Source: Gammaproteobacteria bacterium (GTDB lineage: Bacteria; Pseudomonadota; Gammaproteobacteria; Steroidobacterales; Steroidobacteraceae). From it: a stretch of DNA of 64,000 nt. The notes under the pieces were generated by a model. That model was not told the origin of the DNA and ran no database searches. It worked only from the letters and a program-made list of their open reading frames with translations. Positions 31,933 to 41,431 of the stretch are shown piece after piece (positions within the stretch are counted from its first letter, which is position 1; each line of letters starts with the position of its first letter). The translations under genes and the position numbers were made by a program. The stretch lies in assembly GCA_947452065.1 (NCBI GenBank), contig CANGBB010000002.1:310001-374000 (forward strand), given 5' to 3'.

Positions 31933-33372
31933 TTACTGACCACTGAGGTCAGGCAGCAACTTCCCAGGATTCATGATGCCGCGCGGATCAATCGCCGCCT
32001 TGAGCTGTGCCATGAGGGCCAGCTTCACTGGTGAGGCGCGGCGCTGCAGTTCAATCAGCTTGGATTGACCAATACCGTGCTCGGCACTGATGCTGCCCCG
32101 GAACTGCATCACCAGATCGTGGATGAATGACTGCACCGCGCTCTCGCGTGCCTTGAATGTCGCCATATCCGCGCCGGGGCGCGCACTCAGGTTGCAATGT
32201 AGATTGCCATCGCCGGCATGTCCGTAGCAGATCAGCACGGACTCCGGGGCCGACTGCAAGACCCAATCCGATACACGCTGCATGAAGGATGGAATGGCAT
32301 CCAGCGGCACAGAGACATCGTGCTTGAAGCTCGGTCCGTGGCGGCGCTGCGCCTCCGGAATACTCTCGCGCATTTGCCACAGCGCCATCCGCTCCGCCTC
32401 GGAGCGTGCCAGCACCGCATCGAGGATGTCCGCCTGCGCATTGGGCGCCAGCAGCGCTGCCTGTAGCAGTTCGTCGAGCGGTTCGATGGCGGCCGAGGTC
32501 AGTTCGCACAACACCAGACATGGCGGCGTCGGCGTGAAGGGCATGCGCACTTCGGGCACCTGTGTTCGCACCAGTTCGACAGCGTCGTGCGGCATGAGCT
32601 CGAATGAGGTCAGTCGCTCTCCGACATGCTCGCGCAGCACCGACAGCAGCCGTATGGCCGCCGCGGGCGTTTCAATGGCCAGCAGTGCCGTGGCGCTGCT
32701 GCGCTGTGCGGGCCACAGCTTCAGCGTGGCAGCTGTGATGATGCCCAAAGTGCCTTCTGATCCGATCAGCAGGGACTTCAGGTCGTAGCCGGTGTTGTCC
32801 TTGCGCAGGCCCGTGAGGCCGTCCAGCACACTGCCATCGGGCAGCACTGCTTCGATGCCCAGCGTCAGTTCGCGCATCATCCCGAAGCGCAGCACATTCA
32901 GACCGCCGGCATTGGTCGCCAGATTGCCGCCGATCTGGCAGCTCTGCTGAGAGCCCAGACTCAACGGGAAGAAGCGTTGCGCGGCTTCAGCCGCATCCTG
33001 CACGGCCTGCAGCGTACAGCCGGCCTCCGCTGTGAGGCTGAAGTTGGCTGCATCGACTGCGCGGATCCGATTCATGCGCCGCAGTGAAACCAAGACCTGC
33101 GTGCCACTGCCATCGGGCGTGGCACCGCCGTTGTAGCTGGTGTTGCCGCCTTGTGGGACCACGCCGATGCGTCGCTCAAAGCAGAAGCGCAGCAGCGTTG
33201 AAACCTGCGCGGTGTCACGCGGCAGGAGCAGTGCCAGGGCGCGACCCTGATAGCGGCGACGGTAGTCGCGCAGCTCTGGGGCATCGTCGGCCAGCGGTGC
33301 ACGCACACAATCTTCGCCCAGTGCTGCGCGCAGCGCAGCGAGGAGCATGGACGGATCGTGTTTCAGCGTCAT
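31933..33372 (-). CDS. FAD-binding oxidoreductase (GlcD/D-2-hydroxyacid dehydrogenase type)
   Basis: GVVPQGGNTSYNGGATPDGSGTQVLVSLRRMN, SAEHGIGQSKL, CYGHAGDGNLHCN. Confidence 0.9.
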   Translation of the reverse strand: MTLKHDPSMLLAALRAALGEDCVRAPLADDAPELRDYRRRYQGRALALLLPRDTAQVSTLLRFCFERRIGVVPQGGNTSYNGGATPDGSGTQVLVSLRRMNRIRAVDAANFSLTAEAGCTLQAVQDAAEAAQRFFPLSLGSQQSCQIGGNLATNAGGLNVLRFGMMRELTLGIEAVLPDGSVLDGLTGLRKDNTGYDLKSLLIGSEGTLGIITAATLKLWPAQRSSATALLAIETPAAAIRLLSVLREHVGERLTSFELMPHDAVELVRTQVPEVRMPFTPTPPCLVLCELTSAAIEPLDELLQAALLAPNAQADILDAVLARSEAERMALWQMRESIPEAQRRHGPSFKHDVSVPLDAIPSFMQRVSDWVLQSAPESVLICYGHAGDGNLHCNLSARPGADMATFKARESAVQSFIHDLVMQFRGSISAEHGIGQSKLIELQRRASPVKLALMAQLKAAIDPRGIMNPGKLLPDLSGQ

Positions 33373-34704
33373 TCAGCGACCGGCGCCGGCCATGCCGCGA
33401 TGATGTGGTTTGGTGAGCAGCATCTGTACGTCACCCAGGTGACGTTCCTCGAAGCCCGCCTCGCAGTAGCTGAGATAGAACTCCCACAGCCGGATGAAGT
33501 CGTCGGCAAAACCCAGTCGCCGGACCTCATCGAGTTGTGCATGGAAATTCTTGCGCCACAGCGCCAGCGTACGCGCGTAATGCGGCCCGATGTCCTCGAG
33601 ATCAAAAATCTTCAGATCGGTGACCCGCCGCAGCGAGTCGGCAATCGCATTGATCGACGGAATGAAGCTGCCGGGGAAAATGAAGCGCTGGATGAAATCC
33701 ACCTGACGCAGTGCTCGCTCGTACATTTGATCCTGCAGGGTGATGGCCTGCAGCAGCATGGCGCCCTGATCCTTGAGTAGCGAGGCGCACTTCTGCAGAT
33801 AGGTGTCCAGAAAATTGGCGCCCACGGCTTCGATCATCTCGATCGAGACCAGCTTGTCGTACTGGCCCTTGAGGTCGCGATAATCCTCCAGCAGCACCTC
33901 AATGCGATGCGTCAGTCCCAGCTCGGCGATGCGCTGCACGGCATAGCGATGTTGCTCGCGCGAGATGGTTGTCGTTGTGACGCGGCAGCCGTAATGCTCG
34001 GCGGCGTGGATGGCCAGTCCGCCCCAGCCCGTGCCGATCTCCAGCAGATGATCATCGGGCCGCAGTTCCAGCTTGCGGCAGACAGCGTCAAACTTGGCGC
34101 GTGAGGCATCGCCGAGTGTTGCGTCAGGCCGCGTGAAGATGCCGCTGGAGTAGGCCATGGTCTCATCAAGCATCAGCCGGTAGAACTCGTTGCCGAGATC
34201 GTAGTGGGCGGAGATGTTGCGCTCGCTCCCGCGACGCGTGTTGCTCTGCAGCCAGTGCACAACACGCAAAAGTGGTTGGGCCAAGCGCGCCAAGCCACTG
34301 TCCAGACCCTCTAGCGTGGCGCGGTTGCGCAGCACGATGCGCACCAGCTGGGTCAGGTCATCGCATTGCCAGTCGCCCTGGATGTACGACTCGCCCACAC
34401 CCACGGTGCCACTGAATGCCGTCAGTGCATAGAAGCGGTGATGCAGGACGGTGAGTGTGACCGCAAGCGGAAAGGCCGCATCTCGGCGACCGAAGCGCAG
34501 GACCTCATCGCCATCAATGATGGTGAGTTCGCCCACCTGAATCTTGGCCAGTGTTGCCAGCAGGACGCGGCGACCCAGACCGGCCAACAGGCCTGGCCCG
34601 GTGACGCGCTGCGGGTCTCCGGCTGCAGGAATAATGGTGTTTTTCATCGGCGCCCCATCGGCGGCTATTCTGCCTGTGGCCAGCTTGCGCGCCAATGGTG
34701 GCAA
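33373..34704 (-). CDS. cfa: Cyclopropane-fatty-acyl-phospholipid synthase family protein
   Basis: SAHYDLGNEFYRLMLDETMAYSSGIF, LEIGTGWGGLAIHAAEHYGCRVTTTTIS. Confidence 0.9.
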   Translation of the reverse strand: MPPLARKLATGRIAADGAPMKNTIIPAAGDPQRVTGPGLLAGLGRRVLLATLAKIQVGELTIIDGDEVLRFGRRDAAFPLAVTLTVLHHRFYALTAFSGTVGVGESYIQGDWQCDDLTQLVRIVLRNRATLEGLDSGLARLAQPLLRVVHWLQSNTRRGSERNISAHYDLGNEFYRLMLDETMAYSSGIFTRPDATLGDASRAKFDAVCRKLELRPDDHLLEIGTGWGGLAIHAAEHYGCRVTTTTISREQHRYAVQRIAELGLTHRIEVLLEDYRDLKGQYDKLVSIEMIEAVGANFLDTYLQKCASLLKDQGAMLLQAITLQDQMYERALRQVDFIQRFIFPGSFIPSINAIADSLRRVTDLKIFDLEDIGPHYARTLALWRKNFHAQLDEVRRLGFADDFIRLWEFYLSYCEAGFEERHLGDVQMLLTKPHHRGMAGAGR

Positions 34705-34741
34705 GCACTCCAGCGTCTGAATACTGGAGTGGATTCGGGAA

Positions 34742-35704
34742 TCAGTCCCGGTCGAATCGGCGGCGCGGATTCTCGCGCACCGCCAGAGGCACGGGCTTGA
34801 GATCCCAGACCAGTCCGAACCAGCTCAGAACCTTCAGAATGTAGAAGGTGATGTCGTACTCGTACCAGTAAAAGCCCTGACGGGTCGAGTTCGGATAGTA
34901 GTGATGGTTGTTATGCCAGCCTTCGCCCAGCGTCAGAATGGCCAGCAGCCAGTTATTGCGGCTGGTGTCAGTGGTGCGATAGCGCTGCCGGCCGAATACA
35001 TGCGAGAGCGAGTTGATGGTGTAGGTCGCGTGCCAGCACACCACCGTGGAAATGAAAAAACCCCACACCAGCATCTGTCCGCCGCTGGTGCCCAGCTCCG
35101 GATGATGCTGCTGCAGCACGGATCCAAGGCCGAACATCAGCGCGCCGAGAGCCACCGGGACCAACAGGTCGAAGCGATCCAGAAAGCGCAGTTCCGGAAA
35201 CCGCAAAAGATCCTTGATCAGGCGCTGATCGGACACGAAGCCCTTGCTGGTCAGGAACCAACCGAAATGCGAGTACCAGAAGCCGCGCTGCAAGGGTGAG
35301 TGCGTGTCGGTGGGCTGATCCGAATGCGCGTGATGATGACGGTGGTGCGCCGCCCACCACAGTGGACCGCGCTGCACCGCTGCGGCACCGAGTACCCCGA
35401 ACAGGAACTGGCCGACACGCGAAGTCTTGAAGCTGCGGTGCGAGAAGTAACGGTGGTAGAAGCCGGTGATGGCGAACATGCGCACCAGGTAGGCAATCAG
35501 CGCCACCAGCAGTGCCACTGGGCTGACCCCGGTCCAGAAGGCAGCCAGACAGGCCAGATGCACCAGCACGAAGGGCACGATACGCGTCCAGTCGACGCGA
35601 TCCTCGGCCACAGCTGCGTTCTCATTCTGCGAGTTGTCGAACCAGCGGAACAGGTGGTGCAACACGGCGCCGAGGCGCTGCCCCAAACCAAGACCTTGCT
35701 TCAT
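34742..35704 (-). CDS. Acyl-CoA/fatty-acid delta-9 desaturase
   Basis: His boxes HRYFSHR, HRHHHAHSD, HNNHHYYP; start 35704 preferred. Confidence 0.93.
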   Translation of the reverse strand: MKQGLGLGQRLGAVLHHLFRWFDNSQNENAAVAEDRVDWTRIVPFVLVHLACLAAFWTGVSPVALLVALIAYLVRMFAITGFYHRYFSHRSFKTSRVGQFLFGVLGAAAVQRGPLWWAAHHRHHHAHSDQPTDTHSPLQRGFWYSHFGWFLTSKGFVSDQRLIKDLLRFPELRFLDRFDLLVPVALGALMFGLGSVLQQHHPELGTSGGQMLVWGFFISTVVCWHATYTINSLSHVFGRQRYRTTDTSRNNWLLAILTLGEGWHNNHHYYPNSTRQGFYWYEYDITFYILKVLSWFGLVWDLKPVPLAVRENPRRRFDRD

Positions 35705-35708
35705 GGTG

Positions 35709-36587
35709 TCAGTTACCGGCGCGCAGTGCGGCAATGCGTTCGTCGAGCGGCGGGTGGCTCATGAACAGTCGGCTGATGCCACCGCCGCCGGAGATGCCGA
35801 AGGCGGCCATCTTGTCCGGCAGGGGCTCGCTCTGCGCGGACTTGAGGCGTTCGAGCGCGGCGATCATGGCATTGCGGCCAGCGAGGCGGGCGCCGCCAGC
35901 GTCCGCGCGGAACTCACGCTGCCGCGAGAACCACATCACGATCATGCTGGCCAGGAAGCCCAGGACCACCTGCGCCACCATGACGGTGACGAAGTAGCCG
36001 ATGCCGCCGCCACGGCGCTCGCCGTCACGCGATGAGAGGGCAGAATCGACGATGCTGCCGATGACGCGCGACAGGAAGAAGACGAAGGTGTTCACCACGC
36101 CTTGAATCAACGTCAGCGTGACCATATCGCCGTTGGCGATGTGCGAGACCTCGTGACCGAGCACCGCCTCGACTTCCTGACGGCTCATGTTCTGCAGCAG
36201 TCCCGTGCTGACCGCCACCAGCGCGGCATCGCGCCGTGCGCCAGTCGCGAAGGCATTGGGGGTGGGCGAGTCAAAGATGCCCACTTCCGGCATGCCGATG
36301 CCGGCCTGCTGCGACAGCGTACGCACCGTGGAAACCAGCCACTGCTCTTCGGCATTGGCTGGCTGCTCGATGACCTGCACGCCCATCATCTGCTTGGCCA
36401 TCCACTTGGACATGGCCAGCGAGATCAGCGCGCCGCCGAAGCCAAAGAAAGCCGCCATGACCAGCAGCCCCCCGTAGCTGGAGCCGTGGGCTGCGAGCCA
36501 GCGATCCAGCCCCGTGATGCGTAGCACCACGGAGAGCACCAGCATGACCGCCAAGTTGGTCAGTACAAACAGAAATATGCGTTTCAT
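35709..36587 (-). CDS. htpX: Membrane protease HtpX
   Basis: [46 protein letters not shown]. Confidence 0.96.
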   Translation of the reverse strand: MKRIFLFVLTNLAVMLVLSVVLRITGLDRWLAAHGSSYGGLLVMAAFFGFGGALISLAMSKWMAKQMMGVQVIEQPANAEEQWLVSTVRTLSQQAGIGMPEVGIFDSPTPNAFATGARRDAALVAVSTGLLQNMSRQEVEAVLGHEVSHIANGDMVTLTLIQGVVNTFVFFLSRVIGSIVDSALSSRDGERRGGGIGYFVTVMVAQVVLGFLASMIVMWFSRQREFRADAGGARLAGRNAMIAALERLKSAQSEPLPDKMAAFGISGGGGISRLFMSHPPLDERIAALRAGN

Positions 36588-36669
36588 GATGCCCTGAATG
36601 GTAGCGGTAAAGCCGATTTCAAGCTTGGATTAATATCCTTAAAAATCAGAGACTTGAAAGGATTTGAAC

Positions 36670-37026
36670 TCAGTAGTTCTCATCCTCTTCCTCGTCGTCC
36701 CCGTCCTCATCGTCATCCTCGTCGTCATCGAAATCGTCGTCATCGTCCCAGTCGTCGTCCTCATCGTCCTCGTCGTCCTCGTCCTCGTCCTCGTCCTCAT
36801 CCTCGTCGTCGTCCGCGAGGTCATCGCCCGACCAGCCCTCAGGCTGATCGATTCTTTCGAGGTCGAACTCGGCCCAGGTGTCCATGTCCAGTTCCTCGGT
36901 GTCGCCATCGAGGTATTCGACTTCGACCAGCAGCGCGTCTTCGTCGACAGAGATGACGCGGAACTGCTCATCCTCTTCGACGTTCTCGTACCACTGACCG
37001 ACAACGGGTTCGAAATCTCGCGACAC
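36670..37026 (-). CDS. Small acidic protein with poly-Asp/Glu C-terminus (DUF6763-like N-terminus)
   Basis: VVGQWYENVEEDEQFRVISVDEDALLVEVEYLDGDTEELD then a ~50 residue D/E run. Confidence 0.8.
   Translation of the reverse strand: MSRDFEPVVGQWYENVEEDEQFRVISVDEDALLVEVEYLDGDTEELDMDTWAEFDLERIDQPEGWSGDDLADDDEDEDEDEDEDDEDDEDDDWDDDDDFDDDEDDDEDGDDEEEDENY
36679..36825. repeat. Low-complexity TCG/TCC/TCA triplet tract encoding the acidic tail
   Basis: Near-continuous tcg/tcc/tca triplets read directly. Confidence 0.85.
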
Positions 37027-37135
37027 GGTGGAATCCTCTACGCCACGAAGGATGCGGCTATGGCTCCAAGTGTAGGGGCCGCCGCCCGGTGAGGCAATTG
37101 GTCAGTCATGCGCTCGCACCAGTACACTAGCGGGC

Positions 37136-38263
37136 ATGGTGGACAGGCAACATCCCCTCGCGGCCGCACGCCGCGTGGTGGTCAAAGTAGGTTCGGCGCT
37201 GCTGGTGGACGGCGCGTCCGGGCGGCTCAATCGCGCGTGGCTGGAGACGCTGTGCTCAGACCTGCTGCGACTGAAGCGGCGCGGTCAGCAGGTGATCCTG
37301 GTCTCCTCCGGTGCCATCGCGCTGGGGCGCCGGCATCTGGGCCTCCCGCCCGGACCACTGCAACTGGAGCAGAGCCAGGCGGCCGCTGCCGTGGGCCAGA
37401 TCCGCCTCGCGCATGCCTATAAGGAATTGCTGGAGCCGGCGGATGTCACCGTGGCGCAGGTGCTGCTGACGCTTGAGGACAGCGAACAGCGGGAGCGCTA
37501 TCTCAATGCGCGCGCCACGCTGGAGACGCTGCTGTCACTGAATGCCATTCCGGTCATCAACGAGAATGACACGGTGGCCACGGCTGAAATTCGTTACGGC
37601 GACAACGACCGCCTCGCGGCTCGCGTAGCGCAGATGGCCAGTGCCGACTGCCTCGTGCTGCTCTCGGATGTGGACGGGTTGTACACCGGCGATCCTAATC
37701 GCGATCCGGCGGCGCAGTTCATCCCGACTGTCGAACGCATCACCCCCGAGATCGAGGGGATGGCTGGTGGGTCGGCCTCCGCGGTTGGCAGCGGTGGCAT
37801 GGCAACGAAGATCGCCGCGGCGCGGATTGCCGTGGGCGCGGGCTGCCATATGTGCATCGCTGCCGGCCATCACCTTCATCCGCTCAAGCGATTGGAAGGC
37901 AAGAAGGTGCGCTGCACCTGGTTTCGGCCGCTGTCCACGCCGGTCGCTGCGCGCAAGCAATGGATCGCGGGCACGCTGCGCCCGGCCGGTGCCGTGCAGA
38001 TCGATGCCGGTGCGCTGCGTGCGCTCCGCGAGGGTCGCAGCCTGTTGCCGGCTGGCGTCACGCACACTCAGGGGCAGTTCGCTGCCGGCGACACCGTCAG
38101 TGTGCTGGGCAGTGATGGCGCGGAAGTGGCGCGTGGCATCGCGGGCTACTCGGATGCCGATACCCGTCGCATCATGGGACACAAGAGCGCAGAGATCGAA
38201 GCCGTGCTCGGCTTCCGCGCTCGTGCCGAATTCATTCATCGTGACGATCTGGTGATTCTGTGA
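37136..38263 (+). CDS. proB: Glutamate 5-kinase
   Basis: [40 protein letters not shown]-terminal PUA domain. Confidence 0.97.
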   Translation: MVDRQHPLAAARRVVVKVGSALLVDGASGRLNRAWLETLCSDLLRLKRRGQQVILVSSGAIALGRRHLGLPPGPLQLEQSQAAAAVGQIRLAHAYKELLEPADVTVAQVLLTLEDSEQRERYLNARATLETLLSLNAIPVINENDTVATAEIRYGDNDRLAARVAQMASADCLVLLSDVDGLYTGDPNRDPAAQFIPTVERITPEIEGMAGGSASAVGSGGMATKIAAARIAVGAGCHMCIAAGHHLHPLKRLEGKKVRCTWFRPLSTPVAARKQWIAGTLRPAGAVQIDAGALRALREGRSLLPAGVTHTQGQFAAGDTVSVLGSDGAEVARGIAGYSDADTRRIMGHKSAEIEAVLGFRARAEFIHRDDLVIL

Positions 38264-39543
38264 ACGCAAATCCGCAAGCTGTTGTCGACATCAAAGCCCT
38301 GATGCGGAACCTGGGTGAGGCGGCTGTGGCCGCTGGTCCGCAACTGGCCCTGGCCGATAGCGCGCGCAAGAATCAGGCGCTGGCTGCGATGGCGGCGGCC
38401 ATCCGCGCGCGTGCCGCGGAAATCATTGCGGCCAATGAACAAGACGTACGAGCCGCCACCGAGGCGCAACTCGGTGCGGCCATGATCGATCGTCTGAAGC
38501 TGGACGAGAAACGCGTCGAGGCGATGGCGCGCGGCGTCGAAGAAATCATTGCAATGCCCGATCCCATCGGTACCGTGGCTGCAGAGTGGACGCGGCCGAA
38601 CGGGTTGCGTATCCAGCGTGTGCGTGTGCCGCTGGGCGTGATTGGCATCATCTACGAGAGTCGGCCGAATGTGACCGCGGATGCTGGCGCGCTTTGCCTC
38701 AAGTCCGGCAATCCCGTCATTCTGCGCGGCGGCTCAGAGAGTGCCCGATCAAATGCCGTAATTCACGCTTGTCTGGTGGAGGGTCTGACCGCCGCAGGGT
38801 TGCCTCCGGCCTGCATTCAGCGAGTGCCAGTGACGGATCGTGCTGCAGTGGGTGAGATGCTGTCCGGCATGACCGATTACATCGATGTGCTGGTGCCGCG
38901 CGGTGGCAAGAGCCTGGTGGCGCGTGTGCAGGCCGAAGCGCGGGTGCCGGTGATCGGGCATCTGGAGGGCAACTGCCATGTCTACGTGGATCGCGAAGCG
39001 GACATAGAGATGGCGCGCAAGGTGGTGCTCAACGCCAAGATGCGGCGCACGGGCATCTGTGGTGCCGCTGAAACCCTGCTTGTCGATTCTGCCTGCGCAG
39101 CGACGCATCTGCCGCTGATCATCGCGGATCTGTTCGCGGCGCGTTGCGAGGTGCGCGGCGATGCGGCGGTCTGTGCGCTCGATGCGCGGGTGAAGCCGGC
39201 GAACGAGCAGGATTGGTACACCGAATATCTGGACGCCATCATCGCGGTGCGCGTGGTGGAGGGTGTGGATGCGGCGATCGAGCACATCGCGCGCTATGGC
39301 TCATCGCACACGGATTCCATCGTCACGGGAAATCCGGCCACGGCCGAGCGTTTTCTCACGCGCGTCGATTCGGCCATTGTTCTGCACAACGCCTCCACGC
39401 AGTTTGCCGACGGCGGCGAATTCGGCATGGGCGCCGAGATTGGCATTTCCACCGATCGCTTCCACGCCCGCGGACCCGTGGGTGTGGAGCAGCTCACCAG
39501 CTATAAATACGTGGTGCGGGGAAGCGGGCAAACGCGCAGCTGA
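38260..39543 (+). CDS. proA: Gamma-glutamyl phosphate reductase
   Basis: [41 protein letters not shown] start overlapping proB. Confidence 0.97.
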   Translation: MNANPQAVVDIKALMRNLGEAAVAAGPQLALADSARKNQALAAMAAAIRARAAEIIAANEQDVRAATEAQLGAAMIDRLKLDEKRVEAMARGVEEIIAMPDPIGTVAAEWTRPNGLRIQRVRVPLGVIGIIYESRPNVTADAGALCLKSGNPVILRGGSESARSNAVIHACLVEGLTAAGLPPACIQRVPVTDRAAVGEMLSGMTDYIDVLVPRGGKSLVARVQAEARVPVIGHLEGNCHVYVDREADIEMARKVVLNAKMRRTGICGAAETLLVDSACAATHLPLIIADLFAARCEVRGDAAVCALDARVKPANEQDWYTEYLDAIIAVRVVEGVDAAIEHIARYGSSHTDSIVTGNPATAERFLTRVDSAIVLHNASTQFADGGEFGMGAEIGISTDRFHARGPVGVEQLTSYKYVVRGSGQTRS

Positions 39544-39593
39544 GTCGCTGCGCGCTGCCCGATTCTGTCAGCCAACCAAATAAGACATCGTAT

Positions 39594-40184
39594 TCATCGG
39601 CCCTGTTTATGCAGGGCGCGGTGATAAAGCTTCATCGTCGGAATTTCCGGTTTGAAGGCCTGATGGCAGCTCTCGCAGATGTCGATGAGCTTGTTGCCGG
39701 CGGCTTGGAACCCCTTGGCATCCTTTTTCTCTGTCAGGGCTAGCATGTCCATGCCCACCGCAGACAGTGAATCGGCGAAGGCCCGGTACTGCGGGTTCGC
39801 GGCCCACTCAGCATCCTTCGGGCCCGTGCCGGGCAGTTGGATCACCTTGCCCAGAATCACCATCTGATACGCATGGAACTGGACCTCGGCCCAGTCCGCG
39901 TCGGACCTCGGTATTTTGCCGCTGCCGTACATGGCATTGCCGACGCCGAACAGCGGATCGGAGGCATGATCGATGGCGCCAACCATGACCGCGTTCAAAC
40001 TAACGGGCAACGACAGCGGCGGTGTGGCTGCTGCGGAACTGCTCGCAGCCGTAGCGGCCGGCGTGGCTGTATCTGCGTTGGTCTGGGTGGGTGGCGACGT
40101 GGGATTTGTGCAGCCAACCATGAACAGCGCTGCGGCGGCCGTTGCAGCGATTCCGTTAAGTACTGAGACGACTGGCTTGGGCAT
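39594..40184 (-). CDS. Cytochrome c'-like lipoprotein
   Basis: CESCHQ heme motif near the C-terminus; lipobox-like ALFMVGC after M at 40184. Confidence 0.75.
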   Translation of the reverse strand: MPKPVVSVLNGIAATAAAALFMVGCTNPTSPPTQTNADTATPAATAASSSAAATPPLSLPVSLNAVMVGAIDHASDPLFGVGNAMYGSGKIPRSDADWAEVQFHAYQMVILGKVIQLPGTGPKDAEWAANPQYRAFADSLSAVGMDMLALTEKKDAKGFQAAGNKLIDICESCHQAFKPEIPTMKLYHRALHKQGR

Positions 40185-40335
40185 GGAGCACTCCCTGAAA
40201 CCTGATCGACGTGTAGGGCGATTATCGGGCGGCGTAAAACCGCGTCGACTGTGGATGTCCGGGGTCGTATCGCGATGAGTACGGATACGACTTCCTGATA
40301 CTCTAGGGATCCCTGATGTCAGACACGAAAAGCCC

Positions 40336-41421
40336 ATGCGCAATTCGATGACCCTCAGACCCCGTTCCGCGCTGCTGTGCGCGCTGCTGGTCGCGCTGAG
40401 CTGTCCGCTGCGCGCCGCGACACCGGCGAGCGAGGGTGCAACGGCTCAGAGTGTGGCGGTGACGGCTCCAGTGCCCACCCAGCTGGTGCGCCGACTGGTC
40501 GCCACCGGTTCCATTCAGGCATGGCAAGAAGTGATCATCGCGCCTGAGGTGGGCGGCTATCAGGTGGCCACGATGCGGGTTGAGATTGGCGACCGCGTCA
40601 AAAAGGGCCAGGAACTGGCCACGCTGTCGGCGGGCATTCTCGAATCGCAGGTGGCTATTGCACGCGCTGGTGTTAAGCAATCCGAGGCGGCGCTAACCCA
40701 TTCGCGTGCCGCCCTCGGCCGCGGCGAGGCCATGTTCGCCAGCGGCAACTTTGCCCGCGCCGACCTCGATAATTTGCGTACCAATGCCATCTCCGCTGAG
40801 GCTGCACTGGCCACGGCGCAAGCCAATCTCGATGCCGCCGAACTGCGCCTGCGTTATACGCATGTGTTGGCGCCGGATGATGGTGTGATCACAGCGCGCA
40901 GCGCTGTTGTGGGGCAGGTGGTGCAGGCGGGCACGGAGATGCTGCGTCTCCTGCGTCAGGAGCGCGTTGAATGGCGCGCCGAAGTGCCCGAGGCCGATAT
41001 GCGCAGTGTCCGCGCCGGGCAGAGCGTCAGCATTCAGACCTCCGAGGGTACGGCACTCTCCGGCAAGGTTCGCAGCGTCGCGCCCACAGTGCAGACCGGT
41101 AATCGCACCGGCATCGTTTATGTCGACGTGGCTGCGCGCGGTGTGGCGCGCCCCGGCATGTTTGCCCGCGGCGAAATCGAAACCGGCAAGGTCAAAGCCT
41201 TGATGGTGCCCTTGTCAGCGGTGCTGGTACAGGATGGCTACAGCTATGTGTTTCTGGTGAACGGGAACACCACCGTGCAGCGGCGTCGTGTCGAGACCGG
41301 AACCGTACAGGGCGGACAAATTGAGATCACTTCCGGGCTGACCGCAAAGGATCAGTTGGTGAGCAGCGGCGTGGCCTTCCTGAGTGACGGGCAGCGCGTG
41401 TCCGTCAAGCCAGCGCCCTGA
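40336..41421 (+). CDS. RND efflux periplasmic adaptor (membrane fusion protein)
   Basis: LVATGSIQAWQEVIIAPEVGGYQV, coiled-coil hairpin, YTHVLAPDDGVITAR. Confidence 0.92.
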   Translation: MRNSMTLRPRSALLCALLVALSCPLRAATPASEGATAQSVAVTAPVPTQLVRRLVATGSIQAWQEVIIAPEVGGYQVATMRVEIGDRVKKGQELATLSAGILESQVAIARAGVKQSEAALTHSRAALGRGEAMFASGNFARADLDNLRTNAISAEAALATAQANLDAAELRLRYTHVLAPDDGVITARSAVVGQVVQAGTEMLRLLRQERVEWRAEVPEADMRSVRAGQSVSIQTSEGTALSGKVRSVAPTVQTGNRTGIVYVDVAARGVARPGMFARGEIETGKVKALMVPLSAVLVQDGYSYVFLVNGNTTVQRRRVETGTVQGGQIEITSGLTAKDQLVSSGVAFLSDGQRVSVKPAP

Positions 41422-41431
41422 GTCTGAAGCC

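Noticed and set aside
36664-37092. + strand ORF (142 aa) that is almost all Val/Ile/Leu
   Set aside because: Pure antisense of the poly-Asp/Glu tract; hydrophobicity is a codon-complement artefact
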